Origin: CAIJXB01 sp964439595
GTDB taxonomy: Bacteria; Chlamydiota; Chlamydiia; Chlamydiales; Rhabdochlamydiaceae
DNA length: 64,000 nucleotides
Reading direction: 5' to 3'
Assembly (NCBI GenBank): GCA_964439595.1
Contig: CAYTOK010000014.1
Span: 1 to 64,000, forward strand
Shown here: one piece after another, positions 34,701-43,301 of the stretch
Layout: each line of letters starts with the position of its first letter
Numbering within the stretch: position 1 is the stretch's first letter
Made by a program: the position numbers and the translations under genes
The notes under the pieces: model-generated
Database searches by the model: none
Seen by the model: only the letters and a program-made list of their open reading frames with translations
Told to the model about the DNA's origin: nothing

Positions 34701-35389
34701 CACCGAATTTGAGAGGGAATCTTTTCCTTAGGAGAAAACTCTAAAAAATAAGGTTCTCCGGCTTCTTGTAAAGCAAATAACCATTTTGCCAAATCAGCCC
34801 AAAAAGAAAGCTCATAAGCGAGCCTCTTTCCTGGCTGTCCCCTCTTCCAGCAAAGAAGCTCTTCTTCACTAAGATTAGAAAATTTTAAAGAGGTTTCCTC
34901 CGTTTCTAGAAAACGCTGCTCCAACATCTCTGTAAGCTTCTGCTTCCCCTTATCTGTTAAGGCTTTTAAAGAAACTTTAACCTCATCTTCTAGTGAATGC
35001 GCTTCCCATTTTCTATCACTGCATTTATATAAAGTATCAACCCTATACCCATATTTTTCGCTTGCCAAAAAAGTAAGAACTCCCCAAAAAGAGTCTCTAA
35101 ACCTCTTGTGCAAAGGGGTTCTATCCCCTTTGAAAAGAGATAGATAAGCTGCCGTAATATGCAAACAAGGAACCTTATTAGAGCAAGAGCAAAAAGCATC
35201 TAAGACTCGACCTTCGTCATCTACTTGAAGAAAAGGCCAAAAAATCTCTTTATCTTTTTGTATTACTACTTCAAGTTGGTATGTTCCCTCAGAAAATAGA
35301 GTAGACTTGACACAGCCGCGAGATAAAATCTTTTTTCCTAAAGAAAGATCTTTCTCATCAAAAGAAATCTGTCGCATGAATACTCTCAT
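31703..35389 (-). CDS. SNF2-family helicase with SWIM zinc finger
   Basis: This 1228-residue protein has a SWIM zinc finger near the N-terminus (CSCSNKVPCLH, about 86-96), then a long region with repeated charged motifs, and a SNF2 ATPase from about residue 785: DEMGLGKTHQAMGL (Walker A), DEVQNAKN (box II), LTGTPIENRL, and a C-terminal helicase half with QAAGVGIDLTSASVVIHYDR and DRVHRIGQ. Chlamydiae carry similar SWI/SNF helicases; proposed roles are in DNA remodelling, but none is firmly shown. All ATPase motifs are intact. A start at Met5 (35377) is equally possible. Confidence 0.92.
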   Translation of the reverse strand: MRVFMRQISFDEKDLSLGKKILSRGCVKSTLFSEGTYQLEVVIQKDKEIFWPFLQVDDEGRVLDAFCSCSNKVPCLHITAAYLSLFKGDRTPLHKRFRDSFWGVLTFLASEKYGYRVDTLYKCSDRKWEAHSLEDEVKVSLKALTDKGKQKLTEMLEQRFLETEETSLKFSNLSEEELLCWKRGQPGKRLAYELSFWADLAKWLFALQEAGEPYFLEFSPKEKIPSQIRCRFADIECVFFIEEAELLELIPTLRSVKSSLSVYDKKEFAVEKVVYEEEKQEFSLRFLREEGRGEDLSGTLLGSWLFVPGKGFFSQESDPILQREKIEKKEVDAFLNKYSAFLKKHLKETIHEELASLQYNLSFTLERSLQIEVFLFTLGDLLAPHATLFKHWAYLPGQGFFYVSPSLFTQVKTIVPFHEVPDFIESHKRWLNEIEGFQVYRTSLESNVTFQIEEDGGVLFSSQVDLAEDASILDFGVWIFLEGRGFFPKRQEGVTPAIWAGLRVAKEDIPLFLRRHYKELEFLPHFFSKTSPVEKVQFKVFLDRENVHIKPIFTFYAPYQDKDKRFYFEYIYVKGEGFSRINCLPLSLVNYLQEKILSPKEVSVFFSHIKEIGPWISEMDPCLIEPRQISLHLDSMSRVEYAKSGQWVLDLKYKTEEGEVSVLDIWKGYQEGRRFLFSKAGLLDLSKGRFHWIKTLSKKRWDQADKTVRLNALEWIRLQSSEVIALPEGEDVRDVQTRESFYSFSSFQGFLPLDTKALKSTLRGYQETGLKWLWFLYSYGLSGLLCDEMGLGKTHQAMGLMAGAFSLKKEDKPFLVVCPTSVIYHWEELLKRFLPDLRVFVFYGQNRRVKQPVDSYDLLLTSYGIVRTEREKLSDISFSIAVYDEVQNAKNAKSQIHRALKSLQAEMTLGLTGTPIENRLMDLKALFDLILPTYLPSDAYFKENFAVPIEKEKDEGKRQYLSKVLHPFILRRKKTEVLLELPEKTEEIAYCDLSEEQRKIYQELFYLYKEQVKKEMGEGKGALHIFALFSKLKQVCDHPSIVDGDVVNFETHSSGKWDLFVELLEEARQSHQKVVVFTQYLHMMDIIKLYLEKKGIGFAEIRGSTRDRRTPLKKFQEDPHCEVFVASLQAAGVGIDLTSASVVIHYDRWWNPAKEDQATDRVHRIGQSRGVQVFKLVTKKTIEEKIHELILKKKGLLDDVVGFDDQELVKTLTKTEVFDLFFSLEKDF

Positions 35390-35528
35390 TTAATTTAGCG
35401 AAATAGCTTACTCTTTTCAAAAAGCTTTATCAAGACTTAATTTACTCTGCAAAAACATCTTACTCTAGTCGCAACCTAATGAAGCTAACCATTTTAGACA
35501 AGTTAAAACAAAAATAGAAAAACAGATT

Positions 35529-36419
35529 CTATTTTTCACGCCAAATATGCTGCCAAAGAGTTAAAGCCTTTTCCTGTTCAGGGAAAAGAATACTTCTTTC
35601 TTCTCCGGTCTTTATATCACGCAAGGTAACCTCTAAAGATTCTTTTTCCGGATTATAGTCCATCCTACTTAACGTGTGATTTAGATTACCGCCCATAAAA
35701 AAAACCACATCAGCCGGTAGATCTTTAGTGGAAAAAATAACACTTTGAGAAGGATCAGGAAAAGACACAGAAAAAACCCCTCCTCCATGAGCTCCTAGAC
35801 TTTGGGTAATAATACAGCGGACATCTGCAGGAACCTCTACTTTGGCTCCTTTACAAAGAGCCTTAATATTCCTTCTTATTAAGAAGTTATAGTCATCATA
35901 TTTTGTTCCCTCAGGGCTAAGAAGAGGCGTAACGGCCCTATAACCAATCGGCTGCGCTGGCCTAGTCGCCTCTTCCATATGCAGGACATACTCTCCTTCT
36001 ATCTTCGCCTGCCCCCTTACCCTATCAAATGGGCGCAAAGTGTCATAAGCTATTATATTCTCCCCTTCAGGATCACCTAAAATCTGAAAAAAAAGCTGAG
36101 AAAATCCTCTTCTTCCCATCCCTTCTTCAATAGTTGACTTTACCGAAGGAGGCGGTGAAGCGCCTAAGTCTCCTTCTTGCAAAGCCAAACTACCAGCCCT
36201 GGCACGTCCAATGATGGGGCTTGGGCTATTAATACCACGAGAAATCGATTCTGGACTACTTGATTGACCTCCTAAAAATCTCTTTCCCACCTCTTGCACT
36301 TTATTATCACCATCTTCCCTGGGAGACACCTCTGGAGAGCTCGCTGGGGACCCAGGAGTAACCCCTTGAATATTAACTGGTTCCACGAAAACCTCATTTA
36401 TATAGAAATTACAAAACAA
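35529..36419 (-). CDS. unknown protein with a disordered Ser/Pro-rich N-terminus
   Basis: The 296-residue reading (ATG at 36419) could instead start at a GTG at 36386, which has GAGG just upstream. Residues 15-95 are rich in Ser, Pro and Gly (PGSPASSPEVSPRE; SSSPESISRG), typical of secreted chlamydial effectors. The C-terminal 170 residues look folded, with EGEYVLHMEEATRP, KVEVPADVRCIITQSLGAHG and ADVVFFMGGNLNHTLS. I do not recognise the family. It is separated from its neighbours by more than 110 AT-rich bases on both sides. Confidence 0.6.
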   Translation of the reverse strand: MFCNFYINEVFVEPVNIQGVTPGSPASSPEVSPREDGDNKVQEVGKRFLGGQSSSPESISRGINSPSPIIGRARAGSLALQEGDLGASPPPSVKSTIEEGMGRRGFSQLFFQILGDPEGENIIAYDTLRPFDRVRGQAKIEGEYVLHMEEATRPAQPIGYRAVTPLLSPEGTKYDDYNFLIRRNIKALCKGAKVEVPADVRCIITQSLGAHGGGVFSVSFPDPSQSVIFSTKDLPADVVFFMGGNLNHTLSRMDYNPEKESLEVTLRDIKTGEERSILFPEQEKALTLWQHIWREK

Positions 36420-36546
36420 CCAAATACAAAATATTTAATATGTAATTTTTATTTAAACAAATAGAACATAATAATTCAATAAGATGCGTAAAATAATTAT
36501 TTAGAAATTAAATGGTAATTAGAAAAATAAACTATCGACAAAAACT

Positions 36547-37332
36547 TTATATCTCTCCTTTAAAGACAAAAGAAGCAGGGCCAATAATCTCAATGCCATC
36601 GACCAAAGAACTTAACATAGAACAAGTAACGGATTCGCCTGATAAGGGGATTATCTCCAAAGAGCCACAAGATCTATTTTGCTGAAAAAAAACAAAAGAA
36701 GCCGCAACAGCTCCGGTCCCACAGGCAAGAGTTTCCCCTTCCACACCTCTTTCGTAAGTCCTAATACGAAGGGATCTTTGAGAGCTTACCTGGATAAAAT
36801 TGACATTCACTCCATAAGGAGAAAAAAAAGGATGTCTGCGAATAGCCCTTCCTAGTTCCTGTACAGGAATCGTGTCTATATCCTTTACAAAGATCATGGC
36901 GTGGGGAACTCCACTATCTACTACAGTTATTTCCCCTTCAAATACATCCTCTAGCACAACTTTAGGGTGGAGTATTTTGGGTATAGGAAACTGCACGGCC
37001 ACCCTATTTTCTATAACTCGACAAGAAAAAATACCACTTTCAGTTTCTATAGCAAAACAATCTTTAAAAAAATCCAAACCATTTAAATATAGGGTAATAC
37101 ACCGAAGAGCATTTCCACACATAGAAGCCTCAAGCCCATCTAAATTAAAGATGCGCATGCGGAAATCTGCAAAAGAAGAGTTTTGTAAAAGAACAAGGCC
37201 ATCTGCTCCAATTCCAAATTTGCGAGAGCATAGTTTTTCTATAAAACTCTTATTTTCTAGAGGGAAGCTGCCGTCTCTATCATCTATTATGATGAAGTCA
37301 TTACCGGCAGCTTGATATTTAGAAAAAAACAA
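36547..37332 (-). CDS. dapF: diaminopimelate epimerase DapF
   Basis: This 261-residue enzyme converts LL- to meso-diaminopimelate, the last step before lysine and peptidoglycan crosslinks. Seen: GNDFIIIDD near the start, MCGNALRC with the first catalytic Cys (about 73), and ACGTGAVA with the second (about 208). Both cysteines of the racemase pair are kept. With DapL at 45470 it gives the chlamydial aminotransferase route to meso-DAP. The gene lies 3 bases after clpP in the chlamydial order glyA-clpP-dapF. Length is normal. Confidence 0.95.
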   Translation of the reverse strand: MFFSKYQAAGNDFIIIDDRDGSFPLENKSFIEKLCSRKFGIGADGLVLLQNSSFADFRMRIFNLDGLEASMCGNALRCITLYLNGLDFFKDCFAIETESGIFSCRVIENRVAVQFPIPKILHPKVVLEDVFEGEITVVDSGVPHAMIFVKDIDTIPVQELGRAIRRHPFFSPYGVNVNFIQVSSQRSLRIRTYERGVEGETLACGTGAVAASFVFFQQNRSCGSLEIIPLSGESVTCSMLSSLVDGIEIIGPASFVFKGEI

Positions 37333-37335
37333 AGG

Positions 37336-37941
37336 TTATGCAAGCTCCTGATAACTCGTAATAATCTTATCGAGGAGTCCAAATTCCAAGGCCTCTTGAG
37401 CGCTCATCCAAGCATCTCTATCTATTGCCTTATCTACCGTCTTATAGTCTTTGCCGGTAGCATCAACATAAACTTGAACTATACCTTGACGCGTTTTAAG
37501 CATTTCTTTTGCCTGTATATCAAGGTCCGTTGCCTGTCCACGAATAAGCCCATGAATAGAAGGTTGATGGATCATAATACGAGAATTCTTTGTAGCAAAT
37601 CGTCTACCTGGAGCTGCAGCTAAACTAAGTACAGACCCCATAGAGGCAGCTAAACCCGTTACTAAAGTTGTTACAGGAGATGTGATTAATTTAATTTGAT
37701 CCCAAATTGCAAATCCAGAATCTACAGATCCGCCAGGAGAATTAATCACAAATAAAATAGGCTTACCTGGGTCTACTATTTCTAAATACCACAATTTACG
37801 AATAATATCCCTAGCACTGTCTCCATCCACCGCATCGGAAAGAAAAATACGACGTGATTTTAAAAGGACCTCGTCTATTTTTTCATCAACTCCGGCTTTC
37901 TTTTTTTCTTTTTCAGACTCTTCTTCTAAAAACATAAACAT
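37336..37941 (-). CDS. clpP: ATP-dependent Clp protease proteolytic subunit ClpP
   Basis: In this 201-residue serine protease the catalytic Ser is in GLAASMGSVLSLA (about residue 101), the His in IMIHQPSIHG (about 126), and the Asp is expected near DRDAWMSAQEA. FVINSPGGSVDSG forms the oxyanion strand. ClpP forms a barrel with Clp ATPases and degrades unfolded or regulatory proteins. The N-terminus is rich in Lys and Glu. It sits between glyA and dapF as in Chlamydiaceae (CT430-432 order). Chlamydiae usually have a second clpP elsewhere. Confidence 0.96.
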   Translation of the reverse strand: MFMFLEEESEKEKKKAGVDEKIDEVLLKSRRIFLSDAVDGDSARDIIRKLWYLEIVDPGKPILFVINSPGGSVDSGFAIWDQIKLITSPVTTLVTGLAASMGSVLSLAAAPGRRFATKNSRIMIHQPSIHGLIRGQATDLDIQAKEMLKTRQGIVQVYVDATGKDYKTVDKAIDRDAWMSAQEALEFGLLDKIITSYQELA

Positions 37942-37957
37942 CCCTTTTTAATTATTT

Positions 37958-39439
37958 CTAATCTATTATCAATTCTGGATAAAGAGGAAACTCAGAAAGA
38001 AGATCTTTCCCTCTTCTTTTCACTTCCACAAGAATCTCCGGCTCTACAAAGACTTTTGCTCGGCTGACCTCTCCCTCTTTTTCTCCTAAAACAGGCTTAC
38101 AAGATTTTAACAGAATATAAAGACAATCAGCAATCTCTTCCATTTCTTTTTCTTTCATACCTAAAGTAGTAAGGGCTGCAGTGCCAAGGCGAATCCCTGA
38201 CGTATACCAAGGACCATTTACATCAAAAGGAATAGCATTGCGGTTTACCGTAAAGAAGCACTCAGAAAGAGCACTTTCTGCCTGCCTTCCTGTAAGCCCA
38301 AAGCTTTTTGCCACATCGACAACTAATAAGTGGTTATCCGTTCCATCGGTTGTCAGCTTGACTCCCTTTTGCATTAACGCCGTAGCCAAAGCTTTAGTAT
38401 TAGCCACTATCTGCCTTGCATACCCTTGAAAAGACTCCGTTGCAGCTTCTTTAAAAGCAATAGCCTTAGCAGCAATTACGTGAGGCAACGGCCCTCCAAG
38501 GACAAGAGGACAACCTTTATCCACGACATCCTTAAAAGGATTTTTACATAAAATAAAACCACCTCTTGGTCCTCTTAAGGTCTTATGCGTTGTAGAAGTC
38601 ACAATATCAGCAAAAGGTACCGGATCAAACTCTCCTTGCATAACCTTGCCAGCAACAAGTCCTGCAAAATGAGCCATATCTACTAGTAAAACAGCACCTA
38701 CACTGTCAGCAATTTCCTTCATTTTAGCAAAATTTAGTAACCTTGGATAAGAAGAGTAGCCCGCCACAAGAATAAGGGGCTTCTCTTTTTTCACCTGCAC
38801 CTGTAAAGCTGCATAATCAATAAGTCCCGTAGTTCGATCTACCTCATAAGGAACAGACTGCATCATTTTAGAAGAAATATTATGACGATATCCGTGTGTT
38901 AAATGCCCTCCGGATCCTAAAGCAAGACCCATCATTTTTTGATTTACAAGAGCTTGACGAATCACCTCATACTCTTCTACAGAGATCTCATCGACCGTTT
39001 TTTTGGAGATCTTTTCTAACTCTTTATTTTGTACTTTTTCTACTAAAATAGCCCAAAAAGCTAATAAATTGGCATCAATTCCCGAATGAGGCTGCACATA
39101 CGCATGCTCTGCGCCAAAAAGATTTTTCAACTCGTTCACGGCAGAAAGTTCAATGGCATCCACATTTTCACACCCAGCATAAAACCTTCTTCCAGGAAAT
39201 CCTTCACAATATTTATCGGTAAGCAAGTTTCCCATAGCAAGCTGCACAGCTAAAGAAGAATAATTTTCTGATGCTATAAGCTTTAGGTGAGATCTTTGAT
39301 CCCTTAGCTCCTGTACAATCTTTTCTGCAATAAGAGGATTTGCCTCACTGATATGGTCTAAAGAGGCTAAATAAGCAATCGCTGCTTTGGACTGGCTCCC
39401 CTCCGGGACCCGTGAAAAATATTTCTTCAAATAAGACAT
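37958..39439 (-). CDS. glyA: serine hydroxymethyltransferase GlyA
   Basis: This 493-residue enzyme interconverts serine and glycine using PLP and tetrahydrofolate. Seen: LIASENYSS, EGFPGRRFYAGCENVD, SGGHLTHGYR and the PLP-lysine motif STTHKTLRGPRGGF (about residues 287-300). It is longer than the typical 415-residue bacterial enzyme; the extra length is an N-terminal extension and an insert around residues 155-180, as I recall for chlamydial GlyA. The start ATG has GGGGAG upstream. It is the first gene of the glyA-clpP-dapF run. Confidence 0.96.
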   Translation of the reverse strand: MSYLKKYFSRVPEGSQSKAAIAYLASLDHISEANPLIAEKIVQELRDQRSHLKLIASENYSSLAVQLAMGNLLTDKYCEGFPGRRFYAGCENVDAIELSAVNELKNLFGAEHAYVQPHSGIDANLLAFWAILVEKVQNKELEKISKKTVDEISVEEYEVIRQALVNQKMMGLALGSGGHLTHGYRHNISSKMMQSVPYEVDRTTGLIDYAALQVQVKKEKPLILVAGYSSYPRLLNFAKMKEIADSVGAVLLVDMAHFAGLVAGKVMQGEFDPVPFADIVTSTTHKTLRGPRGGFILCKNPFKDVVDKGCPLVLGGPLPHVIAAKAIAFKEAATESFQGYARQIVANTKALATALMQKGVKLTTDGTDNHLLVVDVAKSFGLTGRQAESALSECFFTVNRNAIPFDVNGPWYTSGIRLGTAALTTLGMKEKEMEEIADCLYILLKSCKPVLGEKEGEVSRAKVFVEPEILVEVKRRGKDLLSEFPLYPELIID

Positions 39440-39538
39440 GCTCCCCTCCCCTTTTTCTAATGAAATCCCATTGTGTCAGAAAGAGATTATCTCGTCGACT
39501 ATTTAGAAAAAATAGGAAGCTAAACCTTCGATCTTTTT

Positions 39539-40867
39539 TTAAGGTTCTTCTAAAAGCAGAACCCACAAAGGAACTATTTTACAAGGAAGTGTCGATATAT
39601 TTTTTACTATCGTTTTCACCACAATAAACGCTTCTGCTTTCGGAAACATAATCTTAGCCTCTTCAATTGCTCGAAGCTCTCTATCAAACACCTTAGAATC
39701 TTCTAAATTCCCAACTACTACCTGCCATATTTGGGTAATAGCATTCCCTTCTCTTACGATAAAATCAATTTCACCCTCCTGACTCCAATAAAAAATGTTA
39801 TCTCCAAATCGTCTCCTTAAACTGTGATAGACTAAAGATTCCGTTAAATGCCCCTCATCAGCAGAGTGAGCTAAACTTACAGCGTTACGCAAACCCAAGT
39901 CCATTGCATATACTTTTCGAGGATGTCTCTGCCTTATTGAGGCCTTAAGACTAAAAAATGGAACAGCCTCTATCATAAAAGCCTCTTGAAGATACTGGAA
40001 ATAACTTGCAGCTGCATCAATGGAAACCTGAAACACAGCAGAAATCCTTTGAAAGGAAATAAGATTTCCTGTTTGTGTTAATAAATGAGCAGCTAAATTA
40101 CGCAATAAAACAGGGTCGCGTATGCTATATCGCAAAACAATGTCTTTGTACAAAATGTCACTGAAATACTCAGCAAGGATATGTCGCTTATGCTCAAAAT
40201 CCCCTGCAAGAGTTACAGCAGGAAATCCTCCCCATTGCTCATAATCATTAAGGGCTTGCTTAACTATTGCAGGAGCCCTCATAGGCAAACGATGCTTTGG
40301 TGCCTTAATTTGGCGAAATTCCAAATATTCTGCAAAATTTAAAGGAGTTATTTCAAAAGAAAGATGACGCCCCGTAAGCAGCGTGGCAATCTCTCTAGAC
40401 ATAAGTTTCGCTGAAGATCCTGTTATAAAAATTTTAACATCTTCAGTTTCGCTTCTTGCGCGCACCCATCTCTCCCATTCCGGAATGTTGTGTACTTCAT
40501 CTAAAAATAAAAAAACTCTACCTTCCGGAAAAATATTCTCACGGTAGCTGTCGTACATTTCATCTAATCCCTTCAAATTTAAAAAGGGAATTAACTGTGG
40601 TTCTTCAAAATTCAGATGTAACATGGCTTGCTGCGCAACACCCTCCTTCTCTAAAGCATCCATGATTTGGTACAGGATCGTGCTTTTTCCACTTCGTCTA
40701 GGCCCTATTAAAACAAGAATTTCCTGGGTATGAACGTAAGGCAAAATCTCAGCCGTCTTCGCTCGTAAAACACCGCTCTTAAGGAGATTTGACCCCCATC
40801 GGTTCCATTTATAAAGAATTTCAATCACAGAAGTTTGTCCGTTATAACCTTTGAATATACCATACAT
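39539..40867 (-). CDS. AAA-type ATPase of the DUF4143 family
   Basis: This 442-residue protein has a Walker A motif GPRRSGKST (about 54-62), a Walker B-like strand RVFLFLDEVHNIPEW (about 117-131), ITGSSAKLMSREI (sensor region) and a C-terminal nuclease-like or DUF4143 half with EIDFIVREG. Such genes spread by horizontal transfer and are of unclear function; some behave like toxin-related or DNA-processing proteins. The start at 40867 lacks a ribosome site, and the codons overlap short TATAACCG repeats upstream. It lies in a tail-to-head position after rlmF on the same strand. Confidence 0.88.
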   Translation of the reverse strand: MYGIFKGYNGQTSVIEILYKWNRWGSNLLKSGVLRAKTAEILPYVHTQEILVLIGPRRSGKSTILYQIMDALEKEGVAQQAMLHLNFEEPQLIPFLNLKGLDEMYDSYRENIFPEGRVFLFLDEVHNIPEWERWVRARSETEDVKIFITGSSAKLMSREIATLLTGRHLSFEITPLNFAEYLEFRQIKAPKHRLPMRAPAIVKQALNDYEQWGGFPAVTLAGDFEHKRHILAEYFSDILYKDIVLRYSIRDPVLLRNLAAHLLTQTGNLISFQRISAVFQVSIDAAASYFQYLQEAFMIEAVPFFSLKASIRQRHPRKVYAMDLGLRNAVSLAHSADEGHLTESLVYHSLRRRFGDNIFYWSQEGEIDFIVREGNAITQIWQVVVGNLEDSKVFDRELRAIEEAKIMFPKAEAFIVVKTIVKNISTLPCKIVPLWVLLLEEP

Positions 40868-40888
40868 ATAACCGATATAACCGTTAAA
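40840..40888. repeat. short direct repeats around the DUF4143 ATPase start
   Basis: TATAACCG occurs at 40867-40874 and 40876-40883, and a related 16-mer occurs at 40840-40855 (CGTTATAACCTTTGAA) and 40873-40888 (CGATATAACCGTTAAA). They straddle the start codon and could be a regulator site, perhaps for self-control. Chance similarity in AT-rich DNA is possible. Confidence 0.3.
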
Positions 40889-40925
40889 GTCAATACCAGC
40901 CCTCCAAAATACAGCAAAAAACCAA

Positions 40926-41819
40926 TCAACTAAAAGCCCAGACTATAATCCTACTTTTTTTTTGACCTTGAGCCATTTCTATCGTTGTAACAAGACTCCC
41001 CCCTACATTTTCAAGTCCCGCATATATTGCAGGCAGATGATCTGCTTTAGCTACAAGAGCAGAAAAAAAGCGACACTTATTTTTAAACAGGGAGCTTTCT
41101 TCTATCATACGTCGGATAAATGACACTTCTCCACCAGGGCACCAAAGCTCTGAGCTCTTACCTCCAAAATTCAATACATTTGTTTTAATGCCCAAATTTT
41201 TCCATTTTCGCTGAGTCCCTTTTTTAGCTTCCTCAAAGGATGAATGGAAAGGGGGGTTACAAATAACCATGTCAAAATGATCTTCTTCTCTTATAACTCC
41301 CTTAAATATATTAACAGCATTAGTTTGAGTCCTGAAAGAGATCACTTCCTCCATATGATTTAATTGCACTATCTTCTTAGCTGATGCTAAGGCTCCCTCA
41401 TCTATATCTACCCCTACAAAGCTCCATCCATATTCCTTATTGCCAATAAGAGGATAAATGCAGTTGGCTCCCACGCCAATATCTAAAACACGCAAAGAAC
41501 TCCCTGTAGGAATATTTCCCTTACTGTAATCACCCAAAAAATCTGCTATGTAATGAATATAATCCGCCCTTCCTGGAATCGGAGGGCAAAGATAACCTTC
41601 CGGGATATCCCATAAAACCCCATAAAAATGGAGTAGTATCGCTCTATTTAAAGCTTTAACAGCTTTGGGATCCGAAAAATCAATAGATTCTTCTTTAAAC
41701 CTATTAAGCAATATAAATGTTTGAAGAGTAGGGAAACTGTCAACAAGAGCCCTAAAGTTATAGCGTCCTCTATGTTTATTACGTGGATGTAAAGGTTTTT
41801 CTAAATCTTTATCCATCAC
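40926..41819 (-). CDS. rlmF: 23S rRNA (adenine-1618-N6)-methyltransferase RlmF
   Basis: This 297-residue SAM-dependent methyltransferase has the SAM-binding block VLDIGVGANCIYPLIG (about 110-125) and the N6-adenine motif CNPPFHSSFEEA (about 187-198), which is characteristic of RlmF. It also has the family's opening HPRNKHRGRYNF. The enzyme modifies one adenine in 23S rRNA. The start may be GTG (41819) or the ATG next to it (41816); AGGAGG lies about 9-12 bases upstream. It is a stand-alone gene between the DUF4143 ATPase and hemD. Confidence 0.95.
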   Translation of the reverse strand: MMDKDLEKPLHPRNKHRGRYNFRALVDSFPTLQTFILLNRFKEESIDFSDPKAVKALNRAILLHFYGVLWDIPEGYLCPPIPGRADYIHYIADFLGDYSKGNIPTGSSLRVLDIGVGANCIYPLIGNKEYGWSFVGVDIDEGALASAKKIVQLNHMEEVISFRTQTNAVNIFKGVIREEDHFDMVICNPPFHSSFEEAKKGTQRKWKNLGIKTNVLNFGGKSSELWCPGGEVSFIRRMIEESSLFKNKCRFFSALVAKADHLPAIYAGLENVGGSLVTTIEMAQGQKKSRIIVWAFS

Positions 41820-41988
41820 CCCATCACCTCCTTAAAAAAGCCTGTTTCTCCACTCAATCTCTATAAAATTTCCCAGATACTACCACACTATCCACAAAAA
41901 TGTAATTCTTTAAACCTCCCAATAGAAGCCCACATAGCACACCTATTCTAGATAGTTGAAAAAGAGAGCTCTTAGAGCAATTTAAAAA

Positions 41989-42636
41989 CTACTTTTTATT
42001 AATTCGCCTATAGAAAGCCTTCTCTGTAATAGGGCCTTGAAATACAGGTCTAATACCCGAAGGGAACTCTGAAAATAAAGAAAAAAAACCTTCAACAGTG
42101 GAAGGACTTGTGAAAATAATTTCTTCAATATTTTCTAAGGAAGGAGGCTCTCCTTGCGGCTGAATCTCCGTATCATACAAATCTAAAACATAAGAAGTAG
42201 CTAAGGCCTCTATAAGGTAAGAAGAAAGCAAAGGTCTTGCTAAAGAAGATCTTGGATAAAAAACAGCTTGCTTTTCTAAGGAAATCTCCTTTAACAGATC
42301 AATCATACCTTCTTGCGTATTTGGAAAAGCTTCTAAAGTAGAATCTACTCCATGTTCCTTAAGAGCTTTTGTAGTAGAAGGTCCTATAGAAACACATTTC
42401 CCCGCAAGTAGTTCCCCAGGAGATAGCGAAAGTTCTTTTGCTAAAGAAAATAAAATATGAACGGCATTTTTACTTGTAAAAAGACAAAGAAAATAGCTAG
42501 ATAATTGCATTAGAGCTCTTTGCACTTCTAGGTCTTGACTGCTTTTTGGAATAAGTCGGATAATAGGATAGTGGATAAGGGGTTTATTATGAACAAAACA
42601 AGAAGGATCTGTCCCTAAATAAAGCGCTTTTTTCAT
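41989..42636 (-). CDS. hemD: uroporphyrinogen-III synthase HemD
   Basis: This 215-residue protein has the two-lobed HemD layout: LFTSKNAVHILF (lobe one), CVSIGPSTTKALKEHG, then FYPRSSLARPLLSSYL and EEIIFTSPSTVEGFFSLF (T-S-P-S-T loop). It cyclises hydroxymethylbilane to uroporphyrinogen III. The family is very divergent, so the call rests on these loops and on the context. The ATG overlaps the hemC stop by 4 bases, so the two heme steps are translationally coupled. Confidence 0.88.
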   Translation of the reverse strand: MKKALYLGTDPSCFVHNKPLIHYPIIRLIPKSSQDLEVQRALMQLSSYFLCLFTSKNAVHILFSLAKELSLSPGELLAGKCVSIGPSTTKALKEHGVDSTLEAFPNTQEGMIDLLKEISLEKQAVFYPRSSLARPLLSSYLIEALATSYVLDLYDTEIQPQGEPPSLENIEEIIFTSPSTVEGFFSLFSEFPSGIRPVFQGPITEKAFYRRINKK

Positions 42637-43301
42637 AAAAAAAATCGATTTAAAGGGGCAAAAAGAGCTTTCATTTCATGATCATCTTCTTTTGCTACTA
42701 CGGCAAGGCTTCCCTGTCTTGCTGCACCTCTTCCAGGTAAAAGCATAGTCTCTCTCTGAATTTGCAATCTAATAAGCGCTGCTTTAGCTATTACAAGAGC
42801 ATCGACAACTCCACTATCTAAAAGCTCTAGTCTTTTTTCTATAGTTCCTCGAATATCTACAGGGACTAAATCATCTCTAAAAGCTCTTATGTTTTCTATG
42901 CGGCGTAATGAAGAAGTTCCGACTTTAGCATTTTTTTGTAAAGACTCTCTATCCTCTGCCGTGCGAAAGACTAAAACATCTGAAGGGTCTACCCCTTTGG
43001 TATATGCTATAGTAGCAAGTCCACTAGGAAGCTCATCGGGAAGATCTTTTGCTGAATGAATGCCTATTCGGCAAACTCCTTTTAGCACCGCTTCATCAAT
43101 CTCTTTAGTAAAAAAATCTGTCCCCTCTTGCGTAAGAAGAGAAGTTGCCTGATCTGCATCCCCTGTTGTCATAAAAAACGTAGGGGTAAATTTCACCTGA
43201 GAATCTACTTGTCTTAATTCTAAAAGCACCTCTTGCACCTGAGCTCTAGAAAGTCTAGAGGCTCTTGCTGCAACAGAAATGGTTTTAGGTAATAAGATCA
43301 T
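42633..43301 (-). CDS. hemC: porphobilinogen deaminase HemC, short form lacking the C-terminal cofactor domain
   Basis: This 222-residue protein has domain one and two motifs: SRLSRAQVQEVL, FFTKEIDEAVLKG, IGIHSAKDLPDELPSG (catalytic Asp in the K-D pair), VGTSSLRRIENIRAFR, VDIRGTIEKRLELLD and LLPGRGAARQGSLAV. Typical HemC has about 310 residues. Here the chain stops about where domain three should begin, so the conserved cysteine that carries the dipyrromethane cofactor is missing. Chlamydiaceae HemC is also short, as I recall. The gene overlaps radA by 17 bases. Confidence 0.9.
   Translation of the reverse strand: MILLPKTISVAARASRLSRAQVQEVLLELRQVDSQVKFTPTFFMTTGDADQATSLLTQEGTDFFTKEIDEAVLKGVCRIGIHSAKDLPDELPSGLATIAYTKGVDPSDVLVFRTAEDRESLQKNAKVGTSSLRRIENIRAFRDDLVPVDIRGTIEKRLELLDSGVVDALVIAKAALIRLQIQRETMLLPGRGAARQGSLAVVAKEDDHEMKALFAPLNRFFL

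Noticed and set aside
39345..39566. 73-codon minus-strand frame at the glyA start
   Set aside because: Overlaps the 5' end of glyA in another frame; no domain.
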